A DNA stretch of 64,000 nt from Rhizobium leguminosarum bv. trifolii WSM1325 (GCA_000023185.1 CP001622.1:2604001-2668000), one strand, 5' to 3'. Positions 9,536 to 18,095 are shown, counted from the stretch's first letter. Made by a program: numbers and translations. The notes: generated from the letters alone by a model not told the origin.

Positions 9536-10555
9536 ATGACGGACGCCAAGAGCGGCATTTCTGGACTACGGCCGCATATTACAGTCATTGGCGTCGGTGG
9601 CGGTGGCGGCAATGCGATCAACAATATGATCGCGGAAAAGCTGGCGGGCGTCGAATTCGTCGCCGCAAACACGGATGCGCAGGTGCTGGCCACCTCCAAG
9701 GCGACGCGCCGCATCCAGCTTGGCGCCAATGTGACGGAGGGTCTCGGAGCCGGTTCGTTGCCTGAGGTCGGCCATGCGGCTGCCGAAGAGTCGCTCGATG
9801 AGATCATGGATCACCTAGCCGGCTCGCACATGTGCTTCGTCACCGCCGGCATGGGCGGCGGAACGGGTACGGGTGCCGCACCTGTCATCGCCCGCGCTGC
9901 GCGTGCCGCCGGCATCCTGACGGTCGGCGTCGTCACCAAGCCCTTTACCTTCGAAGGCAACCGCCGCATGCGGATGGCGGAAATCGGCATCGAGGCGCTT
10001 CGCCAGGCGGCCGATACGGTTATCGTCATTCCCAACCAGAACCTCTTCCGCATCGCTGATGCAAAAACGACGTTCGCCGATGCCTTCATGACGGCCGACC
10101 GCGTGCTTTATGCGGGCGTCGGCTGCATTACCGATCTGATCGTCAAGGAAGGCCTGATCAACCTCGATTTCGCCGACGTGAAATCGGTCATGTCAGGCAT
10201 GGGCCGTGCGATGATGGGCACTGGCGAAGCCTCCGGTGAAAGCCGCGCGATGAAGGCGGCGGAAGCGGCGATTGCCAACCCGCTTCTCGACGATATCTCG
10301 ATGCGGGGCGCCAGGGGCGTGCTGATCTCGATTTCCGGTGGTTCGGATATGACGCTGTTCGAAGTGGACGAAGCGGCAAGCCGCATTCGTGACGAAGTCC
10401 AGGAAGACGCCGATATCGTCGTCGGCGCGATCTTCGACCGCAGCCTCGACGGCAAGTTCCGCGTCTCGGTCGTCGCGACCGGCCTCGAAGGCAGCCCCCT
10501 GCCCGCATCCGCGCCTCACGCCGCCGAGCAGATCCAGACGCGCACGCTACAGTAA
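9536..10555 (+). CDS. ftsZ2: Tail-less FtsZ paralogue (FtsZ2 type)
   Basis: A 339-residue tubulin-like GTPase. The N-terminal glycine loop ([13 protein letters not shown]), the T3/T4 signature ([16 protein letters not shown]) and the T7 loop region with the catalytic acids ([14 protein letters not shown]) are intact. Unlike the principal rhizobial FtsZ, it stops about 20 residues after the core and lacks the long linker and conserved C-terminal peptide that bind FtsA and other anchors. Short second copies are known from Sinorhizobium. ATG 9536 is chosen because AAGGAG lies six bases upstream. No dcw-cluster genes surround it. It may modulate rather than build the division ring. Confidence 0.92.
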   Translation: MTDAKSGISGLRPHITVIGVGGGGGNAINNMIAEKLAGVEFVAANTDAQVLATSKATRRIQLGANVTEGLGAGSLPEVGHAAAEESLDEIMDHLAGSHMCFVTAGMGGGTGTGAAPVIARAARAAGILTVGVVTKPFTFEGNRRMRMAEIGIEALRQAADTVIVIPNQNLFRIADAKTTFADAFMTADRVLYAGVGCITDLIVKEGLINLDFADVKSVMSGMGRAMMGTGEASGESRAMKAAEAAIANPLLDDISMRGARGVLISISGGSDMTLFEVDEAASRIRDEVQEDADIVVGAIFDRSLDGKFRVSVVATGLEGSPLPASAPHAAEQIQTRTLQ

Positions 10556-10593
10556 GCGCAGCGGCGCGACATATCCGAGCACGACAGCCTGCC

Positions 10594-10609
10594 GCGTCTT
10601 TTCAGACGC
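10594..10609 (+). terminator. Hairpin after ftsZ2
   Basis: A GCGTCT/AGACGC stem with loop TTTC (extendable by one pair) lies 38 bases past the ftsZ2 stop. There is no T-run, so its function is uncertain. Confidence 0.4.
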
Positions 10610-10653
10610 GCGGCGCCGTCGTGCTTCAATGTCATGCGCTCCGGGGAAATCGG

Positions 10654-10695
10654 CGCGATCACCGGTCGTTGATTCGCGATCACCTGTCGTTGATC
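10654..10695. repeat. Tandem 21-bp repeat, two units
   Basis: Units at 10654-10674 and 10675-10695 differ at two positions. The right unit includes the last codons and stop of the leftward gene at 10680. The left unit is a non-coding duplicate just past the stop. Confidence 0.7.
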
Positions 10696-10892
10696 GTGGG
10701 AAGGTGCGTTTCGACCTCTACGCGGCGCTTGTCATCCAACGGCTCAATGTGCTTCTGCCAAAAGGCCTCGGCCTCCGGCGTATCATCATCCCAGTGGCGA
10801 ATCTTGACGATATTGTCATCGATCTTGGCCAGCCGTTTGCCGCCAAGCCGCAGGTATTCGTCCGCCAGTTCTTTCGATCGGGTCGTTTGCAT
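10680..10892 (-). CDS. Small conserved-looking hypothetical protein (70 aa)
   Basis: A short charged protein, MQTTRSKELADEYLRLGGKR followed by a Trp/His/Asp-rich centre and THLPTINDR at the end. No signal or membrane segment. GGAGG ends eight bases before the ATG at 10892, and this decides the start over a Met five codons upstream. Codon use fits the genome. Function not recognised. It is convergent with ftsZ2. Confidence 0.65.
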   Translation of the reverse strand: MQTTRSKELADEYLRLGGKRLAKIDDNIVKIRHWDDDTPEAEAFWQKHIEPLDDKRRVEVETHLPTINDR

Positions 10893-10919
10893 GTCGTGTT
10901 CCTCCATAGGCGAACCGAA

Positions 10920-10985
10920 AGGCCGATCGTCATTACCGGGTTGGCCGGCAATCGGCATCCCCGTTATCGGCGCTTCTGCGCCTTC
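10920..10985. repeat. Dispersed repeat flanking ftsZ2 (right copy)
   Basis: About 66 bases similar to 9073-9145 in the same orientation; both start with GGCCGATCGTCATT-like sequence and end with GCTTCTGCG. The copies lie either side of ftsZ2, so they could be recombination points, but they are imperfect and have no mobile-element features. Confidence 0.45.
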
Positions 10986-11204
10986 CGGGTAAACAGTACG
11001 GCGGGATCATGGTTCCAAATCATCGGCCAAAACCGGTCCACGCGGCCGGCTGAAGGCGTCGGCCGCCATCCATGTTCCGCACGGCCCGCCGCTCTTGCTG
11101 CCGGGACAGCCGGAGACGCCTCGTACTGGCTGGAGAGCGGCCTTGTCCGGAACGGCAAGACTGCATACGTCCACAAAGGACGCTCTAACACTTTCAATCC
11201 TAGC

Positions 11205-11240
11205 ATCGGCCCGAAAATCGATTCCGATTTTCGGGCCGAT
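11205..11240 (-). terminator. Strong hairpin after the VCBS protein gene
   Basis: A perfect 16-bp stem (ATCGGCCCGAAAATCG and its complement) with loop ATTC lies immediately past the stop at 11244 for leftward transcription. Outer bases extend the pairing. The AAAA/TTTT runs inside the stem fit a bidirectional terminator. Confidence 0.65.
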
Positions 11241-11243
11241 GCG

Positions 11244-12785
11244 CTAGGAGAACAGCACGTCCGAGATATTGTGCACCACTGCGATTTCGTCGGTCCCGGT
11301 GTTGGTGAGGTAGAGATTATCCGCCGCTGAGTCATAGACCACGTTGGTGATCAAGTCGTCTCCCGGTATGGCGATGTTGACGTCAACCGTTGTCTTGACC
11401 CCGGTTTCGAAGTCGAAGGCCGTGCCGATATGCTCGCTGCTGGAGGAATCGCCGAAGAAGAACGTGCCGTCGACGGCAAAGCCGTAGCCGAGCCCGCCCG
11501 CCGAAAAGGTCTTGGATTCGATCGGGCTCAGCGTTTCGGGATCGATTTTGGAGACCTGCCAGGTGGAGTCATCGATGCGGCCGACGACGTAGATGCCGGT
11601 CGAATCCTGCATCGTATTGACGGCCGTGAATCCACCCCAGTCGAACGTACCCGCCCAATTCTCGCCGATAAGGCCCGGGATCGGGTCGCCCCGCTGATCG
11701 GACGATCCGTCGGCGGCATCCCACTTTGCGAGATAGGTCTGATCGGGGAAAGGGTCCTCCTCGCCTCTCGCCTCGTTGGTTCTTCCGATGATCTCGCCGC
11801 CGCGGACCGAAAAATAGGTTCCGCCGATGTCATATTCGCCCTTGTCATAGTCGCCGAGAGAGATGGCGCCGCTGGCGTTGTCGGCTTCAAATGCCGCGGC
11901 GTTGTCGTAAATGCTCACCATGGAATCATCTGGGAAACCATGGCCGGAGCTGACGTAAAATTTGCCCGTCAGCGGATCGACCGCGACCCCCTGGAGTTCG
12001 TAATGGTCCAGGAAGGGGCGCACCACATCCGCCTGGGCCTCGACATGATTGGTATTCAACGACTTCCCGTCCGTCACGCCGTCGACGGTCAGGGTGATCA
12101 CGCCGGCATCCGCGTGACCGGCGCCGTCGGAGACCTTGTAATATTGGAGTTTCTCCGTGACATGCTCGCCATCGTCGAGGCCCGCCTTCACGGCCGGATC
12201 GAGATCGTAAGTGAAGCTTCCATCGCCTGCGAAATGGAAGGTGCCGAATTCACCCGCCACGTCGGTCGTCTGCCCTTGCCCCTGACCGGCAGGAATGCTG
12301 GTGCCCTCGACCGAGCGCAGGAAGAGCGTGCCCGCCTCTCCCGGGTGATCATTGGCGAGCACGTTGCGGGCCATCTCGCTTCCTTCGCGGAAGGAGAAGG
12401 CGTCGTCGACCGCGACCGGCGGGCTCGTGACCCCGTGAATGTCGAGCGTGAAATGGCCGACATCGGTATTGCCGGCGCCGTCGGAGATCTTGTAACCGAT
12501 CGTCTCCGTCAGCGTCATCCCGTCAACGAAGCCCGCCTTGGCAGGCTCGTTCAGCGTATAGGTGTAGGAGCCGTCGGCCCTGACGTGAAACGTGCCGTAT
12601 TCACCCTCGATATCGGTGACCTGCCCGGCCGTCTTGGCAAGAACGCGCTCGCCATCGAAGAAGTTGAGGAACATGTTGCCGGAGCCCCCGGCCAGATCAT
12701 TGTCCAGCAGATTGCCCGAGATCACGTCATTCTCGGATGCGCTGCTGACATCGCCGACCGCCACAGGTTTTGCAAGCTCTGTCAT
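11244..12785 (-). CDS. VCBS/cadherin-like repeat protein with propeller-like C-terminus
   Basis: A 513-residue acidic protein. Residues about 1-115 and 116-235 are two VCBS-type beta-sandwich repeats. Each has a VGD/VDDAFS start, a Leu-x-Asn-Asp segment (NLLDNDLAG, NVLANDHPG), a GEYGTFHV / GEFGTFHF core and a YKxSDGAG end. The rest (from about 250) has repeated Gly/Asp-rich strands resembling a beta-propeller (LQGVAVDPLTGKFYVSSGHG, GIYVVGRIDDSTWQVSKIDPETL, NLYLTNTGTDEIAVV). There is no N-terminal signal peptide, so a type I route is possible, but no RTX nonapeptides or secretion genes are nearby. AAGGAGA before ATG 12785 sets the start. Likely a surface or exported adhesin-like protein. Confidence 0.75.
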   Translation of the reverse strand: MTELAKPVAVGDVSSASENDVISGNLLDNDLAGGSGNMFLNFFDGERVLAKTAGQVTDIEGEYGTFHVRADGSYTYTLNEPAKAGFVDGMTLTETIGYKISDGAGNTDVGHFTLDIHGVTSPPVAVDDAFSFREGSEMARNVLANDHPGEAGTLFLRSVEGTSIPAGQGQGQTTDVAGEFGTFHFAGDGSFTYDLDPAVKAGLDDGEHVTEKLQYYKVSDGAGHADAGVITLTVDGVTDGKSLNTNHVEAQADVVRPFLDHYELQGVAVDPLTGKFYVSSGHGFPDDSMVSIYDNAAAFEADNASGAISLGDYDKGEYDIGGTYFSVRGGEIIGRTNEARGEEDPFPDQTYLAKWDAADGSSDQRGDPIPGLIGENWAGTFDWGGFTAVNTMQDSTGIYVVGRIDDSTWQVSKIDPETLSPIESKTFSAGGLGYGFAVDGTFFFGDSSSSEHIGTAFDFETGVKTTVDVNIAIPGDDLITNVVYDSAADNLYLTNTGTDEIAVVHNISDVLFS

Positions 12786-12885
12786 GGATATCTCCTTCAA
12801 GATCCATTCGCCTTAGTCTATCGGAGGAAAGCAGCTGAGATCGGATTGGTCAATAAATTTTCTATCAAGAGTAGTATTTTAGCTT

Positions 12886-12996
12886 TTAACAGCTTTGCCA
12901 TGCCTTGGGGGGTTCGCCCCAGGCGGATGCCGCCGACGCAGACAACACCATCAAGACCGACGCCGCGATCAAGACCGCTGCACGATATGAATTCAT
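12886..12996 (-). pseudogene. Signal-peptide-only remnant of the secreted protein at 14415-14873
   Basis: The minus strand encodes MNSYRAAVLIAASVLMVLSA followed by SAASAWGEPPKAWQSC and a stop. The first 25 residues match the signal peptide of the gene at 14415-14873 almost exactly, and the 100 bases upstream also match (12919-13095 with 14799-14977). The mature region has been replaced by unrelated sequence, so this is a truncated duplicate. It keeps a start codon and promoter region and might still yield a 36-residue exported peptide. Confidence 0.8.
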
Positions 12997-13263
12997 TGAA
13001 ATCCCCATCCGCACGGCTCAAATCTTGCGCGCGTCGATGCACAGCTTCACTGGAGATTTGTCGGGATTGAGGCGATGACGAACGCTATGTAATCGACTGA
13101 AATTGCGACCGCCGACCGTTTGCAAAGCAGCCGCGATCGTCGCGATAGGCAGTCTGCACCTCAACAATTGCTGGAAAAGGAACGAGGCTCAATCCGAAGG
13201 CTGTACTCTGCTTGACTCCCCGAAAAATTAAATGTTTGTTCAAGCAAAAATTGAGGGTTTACA

Positions 13264-13674
13264 GTGAAAAGTATTTTTTCTTATTTGATTGCAGCGGCGA
13301 TGATTGCACTTTGTGGCTGCGCCACAACCTCCGACAGCTTTCGGCAGAAGTCCGTATCCAAAACGGTGCTCAGCGGTGAGAAGACGAAGTTGGGCCAGAC
13401 CTGGCATGTCAACAAAGACTGCAGCTTTGTCGGTTATCTGCCTACTCACGTCATCGAACAACCCAAGCACGGGCGTTTCCAGCTCGTCCGCGAGCCGGTC
13501 TTTCCCTACGAAAAGGGAGAGCTTGCGAAATGCCGAACCGTCAAGGTGCAAGGCGAGGTTGGCTACTATATTTCGGAACAAGGCTACATCGGCAGCGACA
13601 AGATCGTTGTCAGATCTCCCTCCGGAAATGGGAGGCTCGACGAGACCATCATGAATGTGAATGTCGTCAAGTAG
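13264..13674 (+). CDS. Small outer-membrane-type lipoprotein, copy A
   Basis: A 136-residue protein with a lipoprotein signal (lipobox LCGC, Cys19). The mature part has conserved features shared with copy B: NKDCSFVGY, VIEQPKHGRFQLV, KCRTVKVQGEVGYYISEQGYIGSD and VNVVK at the end. A disulphide between the two Cys is plausible. It begins at GTG with GAGGG upstream. Function unknown; relatives are lone lipoproteins. Together with the upstream region it is a tandem duplicate of 13769-14342. Confidence 0.75.
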   Translation: MKSIFSYLIAAAMIALCGCATTSDSFRQKSVSKTVLSGEKTKLGQTWHVNKDCSFVGYLPTHVIEQPKHGRFQLVREPVFPYEKGELAKCRTVKVQGEVGYYISEQGYIGSDKIVVRSPSGNGRLDETIMNVNVVK

Positions 13675-13768
13675 CGGGCCCCGGCCCGGCGGTCCAACAT
13701 TCAGCCGCCGGGCACGCCGCTTTTCACACGAGCTTCAGCACCCATTCTTGGCCGTCCTGCGGCCCCTA

Positions 13769-13931
13769 AATTGCGATCGTCGACCGCTTGCAGCGCAGCC
13801 GCGTTAGGTCTTTTCACAGACTGCACCTCAATAATTCCTGGAAGCGAAACAGGGGTTCAATCCAGAGCCTGTACTCTTCTTGACTTCCCGAAAAATTCAA
13901 TGTTTGTTCAAGCAAAAGTTGAGGGTTTACA
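13769..13931. repeat. Duplicated promoter region of the lipoprotein pair
   Basis: The 160 bases before lipoprotein B closely match 13102-13263 before lipoprotein A, up to and including the GTG start and the GAGGGTTTACA leader. Whole promoter-gene units of about 670 bp were therefore duplicated. The shared leader implies shared regulation. Confidence 0.75.
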
Positions 13932-14342
13932 GTGAAAAGCATTTTTACATATTCGATATTGGCAGTCGCAACAATTTCTCTTTCGAACTGCACGACGACG
14001 TCAAATGTCAGACACGATTCTCACCGGATGACGGCACGCAGCGGCGAAAGGACGTCGGTGCTGCAGAACGCTCACCTCAATGGCGACTGCAAGTTTATTG
14101 ACTATCCTCGTGTAGACATCGTGGAGCAGCCCAAGCATGGGCGCATCGAGATTGTCCACCAGCCGGTTACCGCTGATTCAGGCGGCAAGAAGATGAAATG
14201 CGACAAAGTCAAAGCGGATGGCGTTGCTGTCTATTACATATCGCAGCCAGGCTACGTCGGCAGTGACAGGTTCATTCTCAGGACTCCCGAAGAATCTGGC
14301 CGCATCGAAGAGGGCGTGGCGAACGTGAGGGTCGTCAAGTAG
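13932..14342 (+). CDS. Small outer-membrane-type lipoprotein, copy B
   Basis: A 136-residue paralogue of the preceding gene. The lipobox is LSNC (Cys20), and the same landmarks follow: NGDCKFIDY, IVEQPKHGRIEIV, KCDKVKADGVAVYYISQPGYVGSD, VRVVK. Divergence between the copies is moderate and concentrated between the lipobox and the first Cys, as expected if the folded part is constrained. It starts at GTG. It is convergent with the secreted protein gene at 14415. Confidence 0.75.
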   Translation: MKSIFTYSILAVATISLSNCTTTSNVRHDSHRMTARSGERTSVLQNAHLNGDCKFIDYPRVDIVEQPKHGRIEIVHQPVTADSGGKKMKCDKVKADGVAVYYISQPGYVGSDRFILRTPEESGRIEEGVANVRVVK

Positions 14343-14414
14343 GATAACCTGGCCGGTGCCGGCGGTCGAACATCGCGCCGCCGGACACCGCGATTTTCAT
14401 GAGAGGTTCGGCGC

Positions 14415-14873
14415 CTACTCTTGACCGTCCTTCGGCCCCTTCGCATAGTCACAGATCGACGTAGAATAGAGTGTCTTCCCCGCAAATTCGGTCTTCGACA
14501 ATCCGAATTCGTAAATGCCGAATTTGTCGCTGTGGTAGTAAAACGCAGCGTTGAGGAAATCCCCCAGACGCCCGCAGTCCCCCATGCCGGCGCCTGTATA
14601 GACCGATAGAGTCTTCCCCTTGAACGTCCCCTTCAGCACCTTGTCGACCTCAAAGTCGCCGCGCGTCAGCCGTGGCACCTCGCCTTCGGATCGAGGATCT
14701 GGAATCTCGACGCCGAAAGTCACCAGCTTCATACGGCCTTTCACGACCAAATCAGCTTCTGCAAACTTGTCCTTCGCGGACGACCGTCCGCAACTGCAGG
14801 CGGATGCTGCTGACGCCGACAGCACCATCAAGACCGACGCGGCGACCAAGACCGCGGCACGACATGAATTCAT
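14415..14873 (-). CDS. Secreted cysteine-containing hypothetical protein
   Basis: A 152-residue exported protein: signal peptide MNSCRAAVLVAASVLMVLSA, cleavage near ASA, then CSCGRSS at the mature N-terminus. The mature domain (DLVVKGRM...RLTRGDFEVDKVLKGTFKGKTLSVYTG...CGRLGDFL) resembles the tissue-inhibitor-of-metalloprotease-like OB-fold proteins of bacteria, where the first Cys-x-Cys is typical. This is inference from the pattern. ATG 14873 is preceded by GGGGGA. An almost identical signal-peptide region is duplicated at 12886-12996. Confidence 0.7.
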   Translation of the reverse strand: MNSCRAAVLVAASVLMVLSASAASACSCGRSSAKDKFAEADLVVKGRMKLVTFGVEIPDPRSEGEVPRLTRGDFEVDKVLKGTFKGKTLSVYTGAGMGDCGRLGDFLNAAFYYHSDKFGIYEFGLSKTEFAGKTLYSTSICDYAKGPKDGQE

Positions 14874-14993
14874 TGAAATCCCCCATCCGCGCAGCATCAA
14901 TCTTGCGCGCGTCGATGCACAGCATGACGGCAGATTTGTCCGGATTGAGGCGATGACGAGCGCTATATCATCGATCGACCAACCGCCCTCGCC

Positions 14994-15818
14994 TCAGCCC
15001 ACCACCCCCTTGATCTTCGCCGCATCCTCCGCCGTCGCCGGGTTGTAGACCACCATGCTGAGATCCGGCCGCCCATCCACCTGGAAGGCGGAATATTCGA
15101 AAGCGAGTGGGCCGAGGATGGGGTGTTTGATGTGCTTGGCGCCCTCGCCATGGGTGCGCACGTCGTTGTCGCGCCACATCGCCAGGAATTCGGGGCTCTT
15201 GCGGCAGAGTTCGTCGACAAGGGGCTCGACCTCGGCCGCAGCACCCGCGCGGGCCGCATCCACGCGGAAGGCGGCGACGACGAAGCGGGCAACACTTTCC
15301 CAGTCGTACTGGGCGGCGCGTACGCGCGGATCGAGGAAGATAAAGCGCAGCACGTTGCGCTCTTCCGGCGGCAGCGCGCCGTAATCGGTTAGAAGTACAG
15401 TCGCCGCCCTGTTCCAGGCAATCACGTCCCAGATGGCGTTGCGGATCAGCGCCGGGCTCGGGTCGAGCGCATCGAGCACGCCCTGCAACCTCGGCGTCAC
15501 ACCCTCTTGCCTGTGGTAGCGCACCTCGGGCGGCCGGCCGAGACCAATGAGGAAGAGATGTTCGCGCTCGACATCAGTCAGCATCAGCGCGCGAGAGATC
15601 CGGTCGAGCACGTCGGCAGACGGCGCCCCGCCACGCCCCTGCTCCAGCCAGGTGTACCAGGTCGGGCTGATGTTGGCCCGGCCCGCCACCTCCTCGCGCC
15701 GCAGACCAGGCGTTCGCCGCCGCTCCCCCGCAAAGCCGAGGGCGGCGGGATCGAGCCTCACGCGGCGGTCCTTCAGATAGGTGCCGAGCCGATTGTCCGA
15801 GGTGACGAATTCACCCAT
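14994..15818 (-). CDS. XRE-family regulator with MmyB-like ligand-binding domain
   Basis: A 274-residue regulator. Residues about 12-80 form a helix-turn-helix ([25 protein letters not shown]). The C-terminal two thirds match the MmyB-like ligand domain ([46 protein letters not shown]). These regulators typically repress a divergent oxidoreductase. Here an SDR gene starts 90 bases away on the other strand, with a candidate operator in between. Confidence 0.88.
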   Translation of the reverse strand: MGEFVTSDNRLGTYLKDRRVRLDPAALGFAGERRRTPGLRREEVAGRANISPTWYTWLEQGRGGAPSADVLDRISRALMLTDVEREHLFLIGLGRPPEVRYHRQEGVTPRLQGVLDALDPSPALIRNAIWDVIAWNRAATVLLTDYGALPPEERNVLRFIFLDPRVRAAQYDWESVARFVVAAFRVDAARAGAAAEVEPLVDELCRKSPEFLAMWRDNDVRTHGEGAKHIKHPILGPLAFEYSAFQVDGRPDLSMVVYNPATAEDAAKIKGVVG

Positions 15819-15832
15819 CCTGTTAGCCTTTA

Positions 15833-15865
15833 TACTATGATAATGTCACTACTTTACCATGATAC
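15833..15865. promoter_or_regulatory. Candidate operator between the XRE regulator and the SDR gene
   Basis: Two direct copies, TACTATGATAA (15833-15843) and TACCATGATAC (15855-15865), are spaced 22 bp apart, two helical turns. They sit in the only shared upstream region of the divergent pair. Binding by the XRE regulator is inferred. Confidence 0.5.
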
Positions 15866-15908
15866 AGGCAAGGCAGATATGTGTCTCCAGCAAAACTGGA
15901 GATATCAC

Positions 15909-16799
15909 ATGCGCGTATTCGTCACTGGAGCCACCGGTTGGGTCGGCTCGGCCGTCGTCGATGAACTGATCGCTGCCGGGCACAAGGTGTTGGGCCTCAC
16001 CCGCTCTGACAAAGGAGCGGATCAACTGGCGGCTGCTGGTGCCGCAGTCCATCACGGCACGCTCGATGATCTCGAAAGCCTGAAGAGCGGTGCGGCTGAT
16101 GCAGACGCCGTGATCCATACGGCCTTCAACCACGATTTCTCGAAATTCGCCGAGAACTGCGCCGGCGACCGACGCGCCATCGAGGCGCTCGGCGAGGCCC
16201 TCCAAGGTTCCGATCGTCCGCTGCTGGTCACGGCCGGCCTCGGCTTTGCCCCCGGCCGCGTCGGCACTGAGAAGGATCCGCCCATGCCGACGTCGGAGAC
16301 TTACCCTCGCGCCTCCGAAATCACCGCGGTATCGCTTGTCGCGCGTGGCGTGCGCGCCTCCACCGTCCGGCTCCCACCCTCGGTGCATGGCCATGGCGAT
16401 CACGGCTTCGTGCCGATCCTGATCGATTTGGCCAGACGCAAAGGCGTCTCGGCCTACATCGGCGAAGGGCAGAACCGCTGGCCGGCTGTGCACCGGCTCG
16501 ATGCCGCCCGGGTTTATCGCCTGGCGATCGAGCGTGGCGCCGTCGGCGGCCCGTTCCTGGCGGTCGCGGAAGAGGGAGTTGCCTTCAGGCACATCGCCGA
16601 GGTCATCGGCCGGCGGCTCGATGTGCCCGCCGTCTCGCTGTCGCGGGAAGAGGCGGCAGAGCATTTCGGCTGGTTCGGAATGTTTGCCGGCTTCGACATC
16701 CCGACCTCAAGCGAGCATACCCGCGCGCTGCTCGGCTGGCAGCCGCAGCAGCCCGGCCTCCTCGCCGATATTGACCATCCGGCCTATTTCGGTGGGTAG
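15909..16799 (+). CDS. NAD(P)-dependent epimerase/dehydratase-like SDR
   Basis: A 296-residue extended SDR with the nucleotide-binding start [17 protein letters not shown] and a [12 protein letters not shown] segment. It lacks the classical YxxxK at the usual place: the corresponding segment reads [13 protein letters not shown]. It belongs to the group of atypical SDRs next to MmyB-type regulators. The substrate is unknown. The short ATG at 15909 is used; a longer frame runs back through the divergent regulator and is unsupported. Confidence 0.88.
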   Translation: MRVFVTGATGWVGSAVVDELIAAGHKVLGLTRSDKGADQLAAAGAAVHHGTLDDLESLKSGAADADAVIHTAFNHDFSKFAENCAGDRRAIEALGEALQGSDRPLLVTAGLGFAPGRVGTEKDPPMPTSETYPRASEITAVSLVARGVRASTVRLPPSVHGHGDHGFVPILIDLARRKGVSAYIGEGQNRWPAVHRLDAARVYRLAIERGAVGGPFLAVAEEGVAFRHIAEVIGRRLDVPAVSLSREEAAEHFGWFGMFAGFDIPTSSEHTRALLGWQPQQPGLLADIDHPAYFGG

Positions 16800-16827
16800 C
16801 GGAACCGTGCCGCTATATAAAAATGGA

Positions 16828-16858
16828 GCATTTCCGTGACTGGAGAAAACGGAAATGC
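16828..16858 (+). terminator. Hairpin after the SDR gene
   Basis: A perfect 10-bp stem, GCATTTCCGT and ACGGAAATGC, with an 11-base loop. A sequence relative (GAGCATTTCCGT...) forms the terminator at 33409-33450, so this is a recurrent rhizobial element. Confidence 0.6.
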
Positions 16859-16899
16859 CTCCCGGCTTGGCTCGTGAGGAGAACCAGCGACAGCCCGAG

Positions 16900-17109
16900 C
16901 TAGTGCGACCGGCTCTCGTTCCTGTCGGCGGGATCGTAGTTGATGTCCCAATCCTTCTCGGGCTTTTTCTTGCCGGGCGGGTTCTTGTTCACCGTCGCAT
17001 CTTCCGAGCCGGTGATGACAGTCGGCTTGGCGCTGGCAACGCCACTGCTTTTTCGGTCGGCCCGCGACTTGGCGAACTGGCCAGCCGCGTCTTTCTCGGG
17101 GTTGGCCAT
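16900..17109 (-). CDS. Small hydrophilic protein (69 aa)
   Basis: MANPEKDAAGQFAKSRADRK and onward: very polar, rich in Lys, Asp, Asn and Pro, with no hydrophobic core, so probably disordered. It follows the next gene after one base (TGA, one base, ATG), forming a two-gene operon of similar proteins. No family recognised. Such lysine/aspartate-rich small proteins in rhizobia are sometimes stress-linked, but nothing here proves it. Confidence 0.6.
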   Translation of the reverse strand: MANPEKDAAGQFAKSRADRKSSGVASAKPTVITGSEDATVNKNPPGKKKPEKDWDINYDPADRNESRSH

Positions 17110-17110
17110 G

Positions 17111-17311
17111 TCAATCGCCTTTCTGCTTCAGCGCGTCACTGATATTCTTCGTCTCGGGGTCGCGATTGTTTTCGCCATGTGCGTCGCGGTCGCGATCCGG
17201 ATCATCCTTGGCCTTCATGTAGCCGCGAGGTTTATTTCCCTTCGGCCCTTCCCAGCGGGGAGACTGGTCGGTGGTGCCGGGGGCGCCGTCTTTCGGTGTC
17301 GTCATGCCCAT
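17111..17311 (-). CDS. Small hydrophilic protein (66 aa)
   Basis: MGMTTPKDGAPGTTDQSPRW and onward: strongly charged, Gly/Pro/Asp/Lys rich, with the repeat-like DDPDRDRDAHGENNRDPE. Predicted disordered. AAGGAGG seven bases before the ATG at 17311 is an excellent ribosome site, which supports a real gene. First gene of the pair with 16900-17109. Confidence 0.6.
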   Translation of the reverse strand: MGMTTPKDGAPGTTDQSPRWEGPKGNKPRGYMKAKDDPDRDRDAHGENNRDPETKNISDALKQKGD

Positions 17312-17392
17312 TGTGATTCCTCCTTGGTTGGTACAGGGAAAACCGAAAAGATCAGCAACTGTTCCCGCGGCAACACTTTCGCGTAAAGCGGC

Positions 17393-17818
17393 TTACCGTA
17401 TCGAGGCGAGCGTGGCGCAGCAGAAGGCAAGCAAGGTGACCGCGGCGTTGATCGCGTGGGAATATTCCCATTGAGCGCGAAGGCTTTCCCAATTCTCCGG
17501 CTGCACTGTCCAGTTCTCCGTCGCCGCGTTCGCCGGCTGGGTGAAGACCATAAAGATGATGAGGTTGAGCGCGATCAGCGCTGCTGCCGCGATCGACAGC
17601 ATCATGGCTGTACCGTCAGCCCTGAGCGCCACGGCATTGCCGATATTCGCCAGAAGCGCCAGCGGCAAGAGGAGACCGACGATCCACCATCCGGCATAGG
17701 CCTGCTGCGCGACGAAATAATCCGCCTTCGCCATCCCGATCTTGTTCAAGAGCGCGAAAGCGTGCGCTGCAGGTGCTGCGAGCGCCAGGCCCGTTATGAT
17801 GACGGCAAGGAGTCTCAT
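17393..17818 (-). CDS. DUF1772-like small integral membrane protein
   Basis: A 141-residue protein with four membrane segments. The C-terminal motif (WESLRAQWEYSHAINAAVTLLA) is characteristic of the DUF1772/anthrone-oxygenase-like family. The first segment may act as a signal anchor. The ATG at 17818 starts the first membrane helix directly; an upstream extension is unsupported. Enzymatic role unknown. Confidence 0.7.
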   Translation of the reverse strand: MRLLAVIITGLALAAPAAHAFALLNKIGMAKADYFVAQQAYAGWWIVGLLLPLALLANIGNAVALRADGTAMMLSIAAAALIALNLIIFMVFTQPANAATENWTVQPENWESLRAQWEYSHAINAAVTLLAFCCATLASIR

Positions 17819-17921
17819 GGCGGATAAACCGGCCGCGAGGCGATGGGTTCCTGCAGAAAATATGGAACAGTGTCGTCCGCCAACGGTTGACCATTGGTCC
17901 ACCTCAAACATGGAGCCGAAA

Positions 17922-18095
17922 ATGAGCAAGACCAACGCTCGTCAACTTCAGAAACGCGCCGAACAGCAGGTGAAGAATACCAGCGCCGGCGGACATCTCG
18001 GCGGCACATATTTCGGACAGCAACCGGACGGAAAAACCGCCTCGTCGACCAACAACGACAGCGCCAAGGCGCGGCCGAACGACGGAAGCAAATAG
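17922..18095 (+). CDS. Small hydrophilic protein (57 aa)
   Basis: MSKTNARQLQKRAEQQVKNT and onward, ending in Ala/Asp/Ser/Lys-rich sequence. GGAG lies six bases before the ATG. Composition is similar to the proteins at 16900 and 17111, so three unrelated-looking but equally polar small proteins cluster within 1.2 kb. Function unknown. Confidence 0.55.
   Translation: MSKTNARQLQKRAEQQVKNTSAGGHLGGTYFGQQPDGKTASSTNNDSAKARPNDGSK

Noticed and set aside
9073..10985. ftsZ2 as cargo of a composite mobile element bounded by the flanking repeats
   Set aside because: The repeats are short, imperfect and carry no recombinase or target duplication.
11430..13070. 546-codon plus-strand frame opposite the VCBS protein
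   Set aside because: It mirrors the strong codon bias of the real gene on the other strand and shows no domain.
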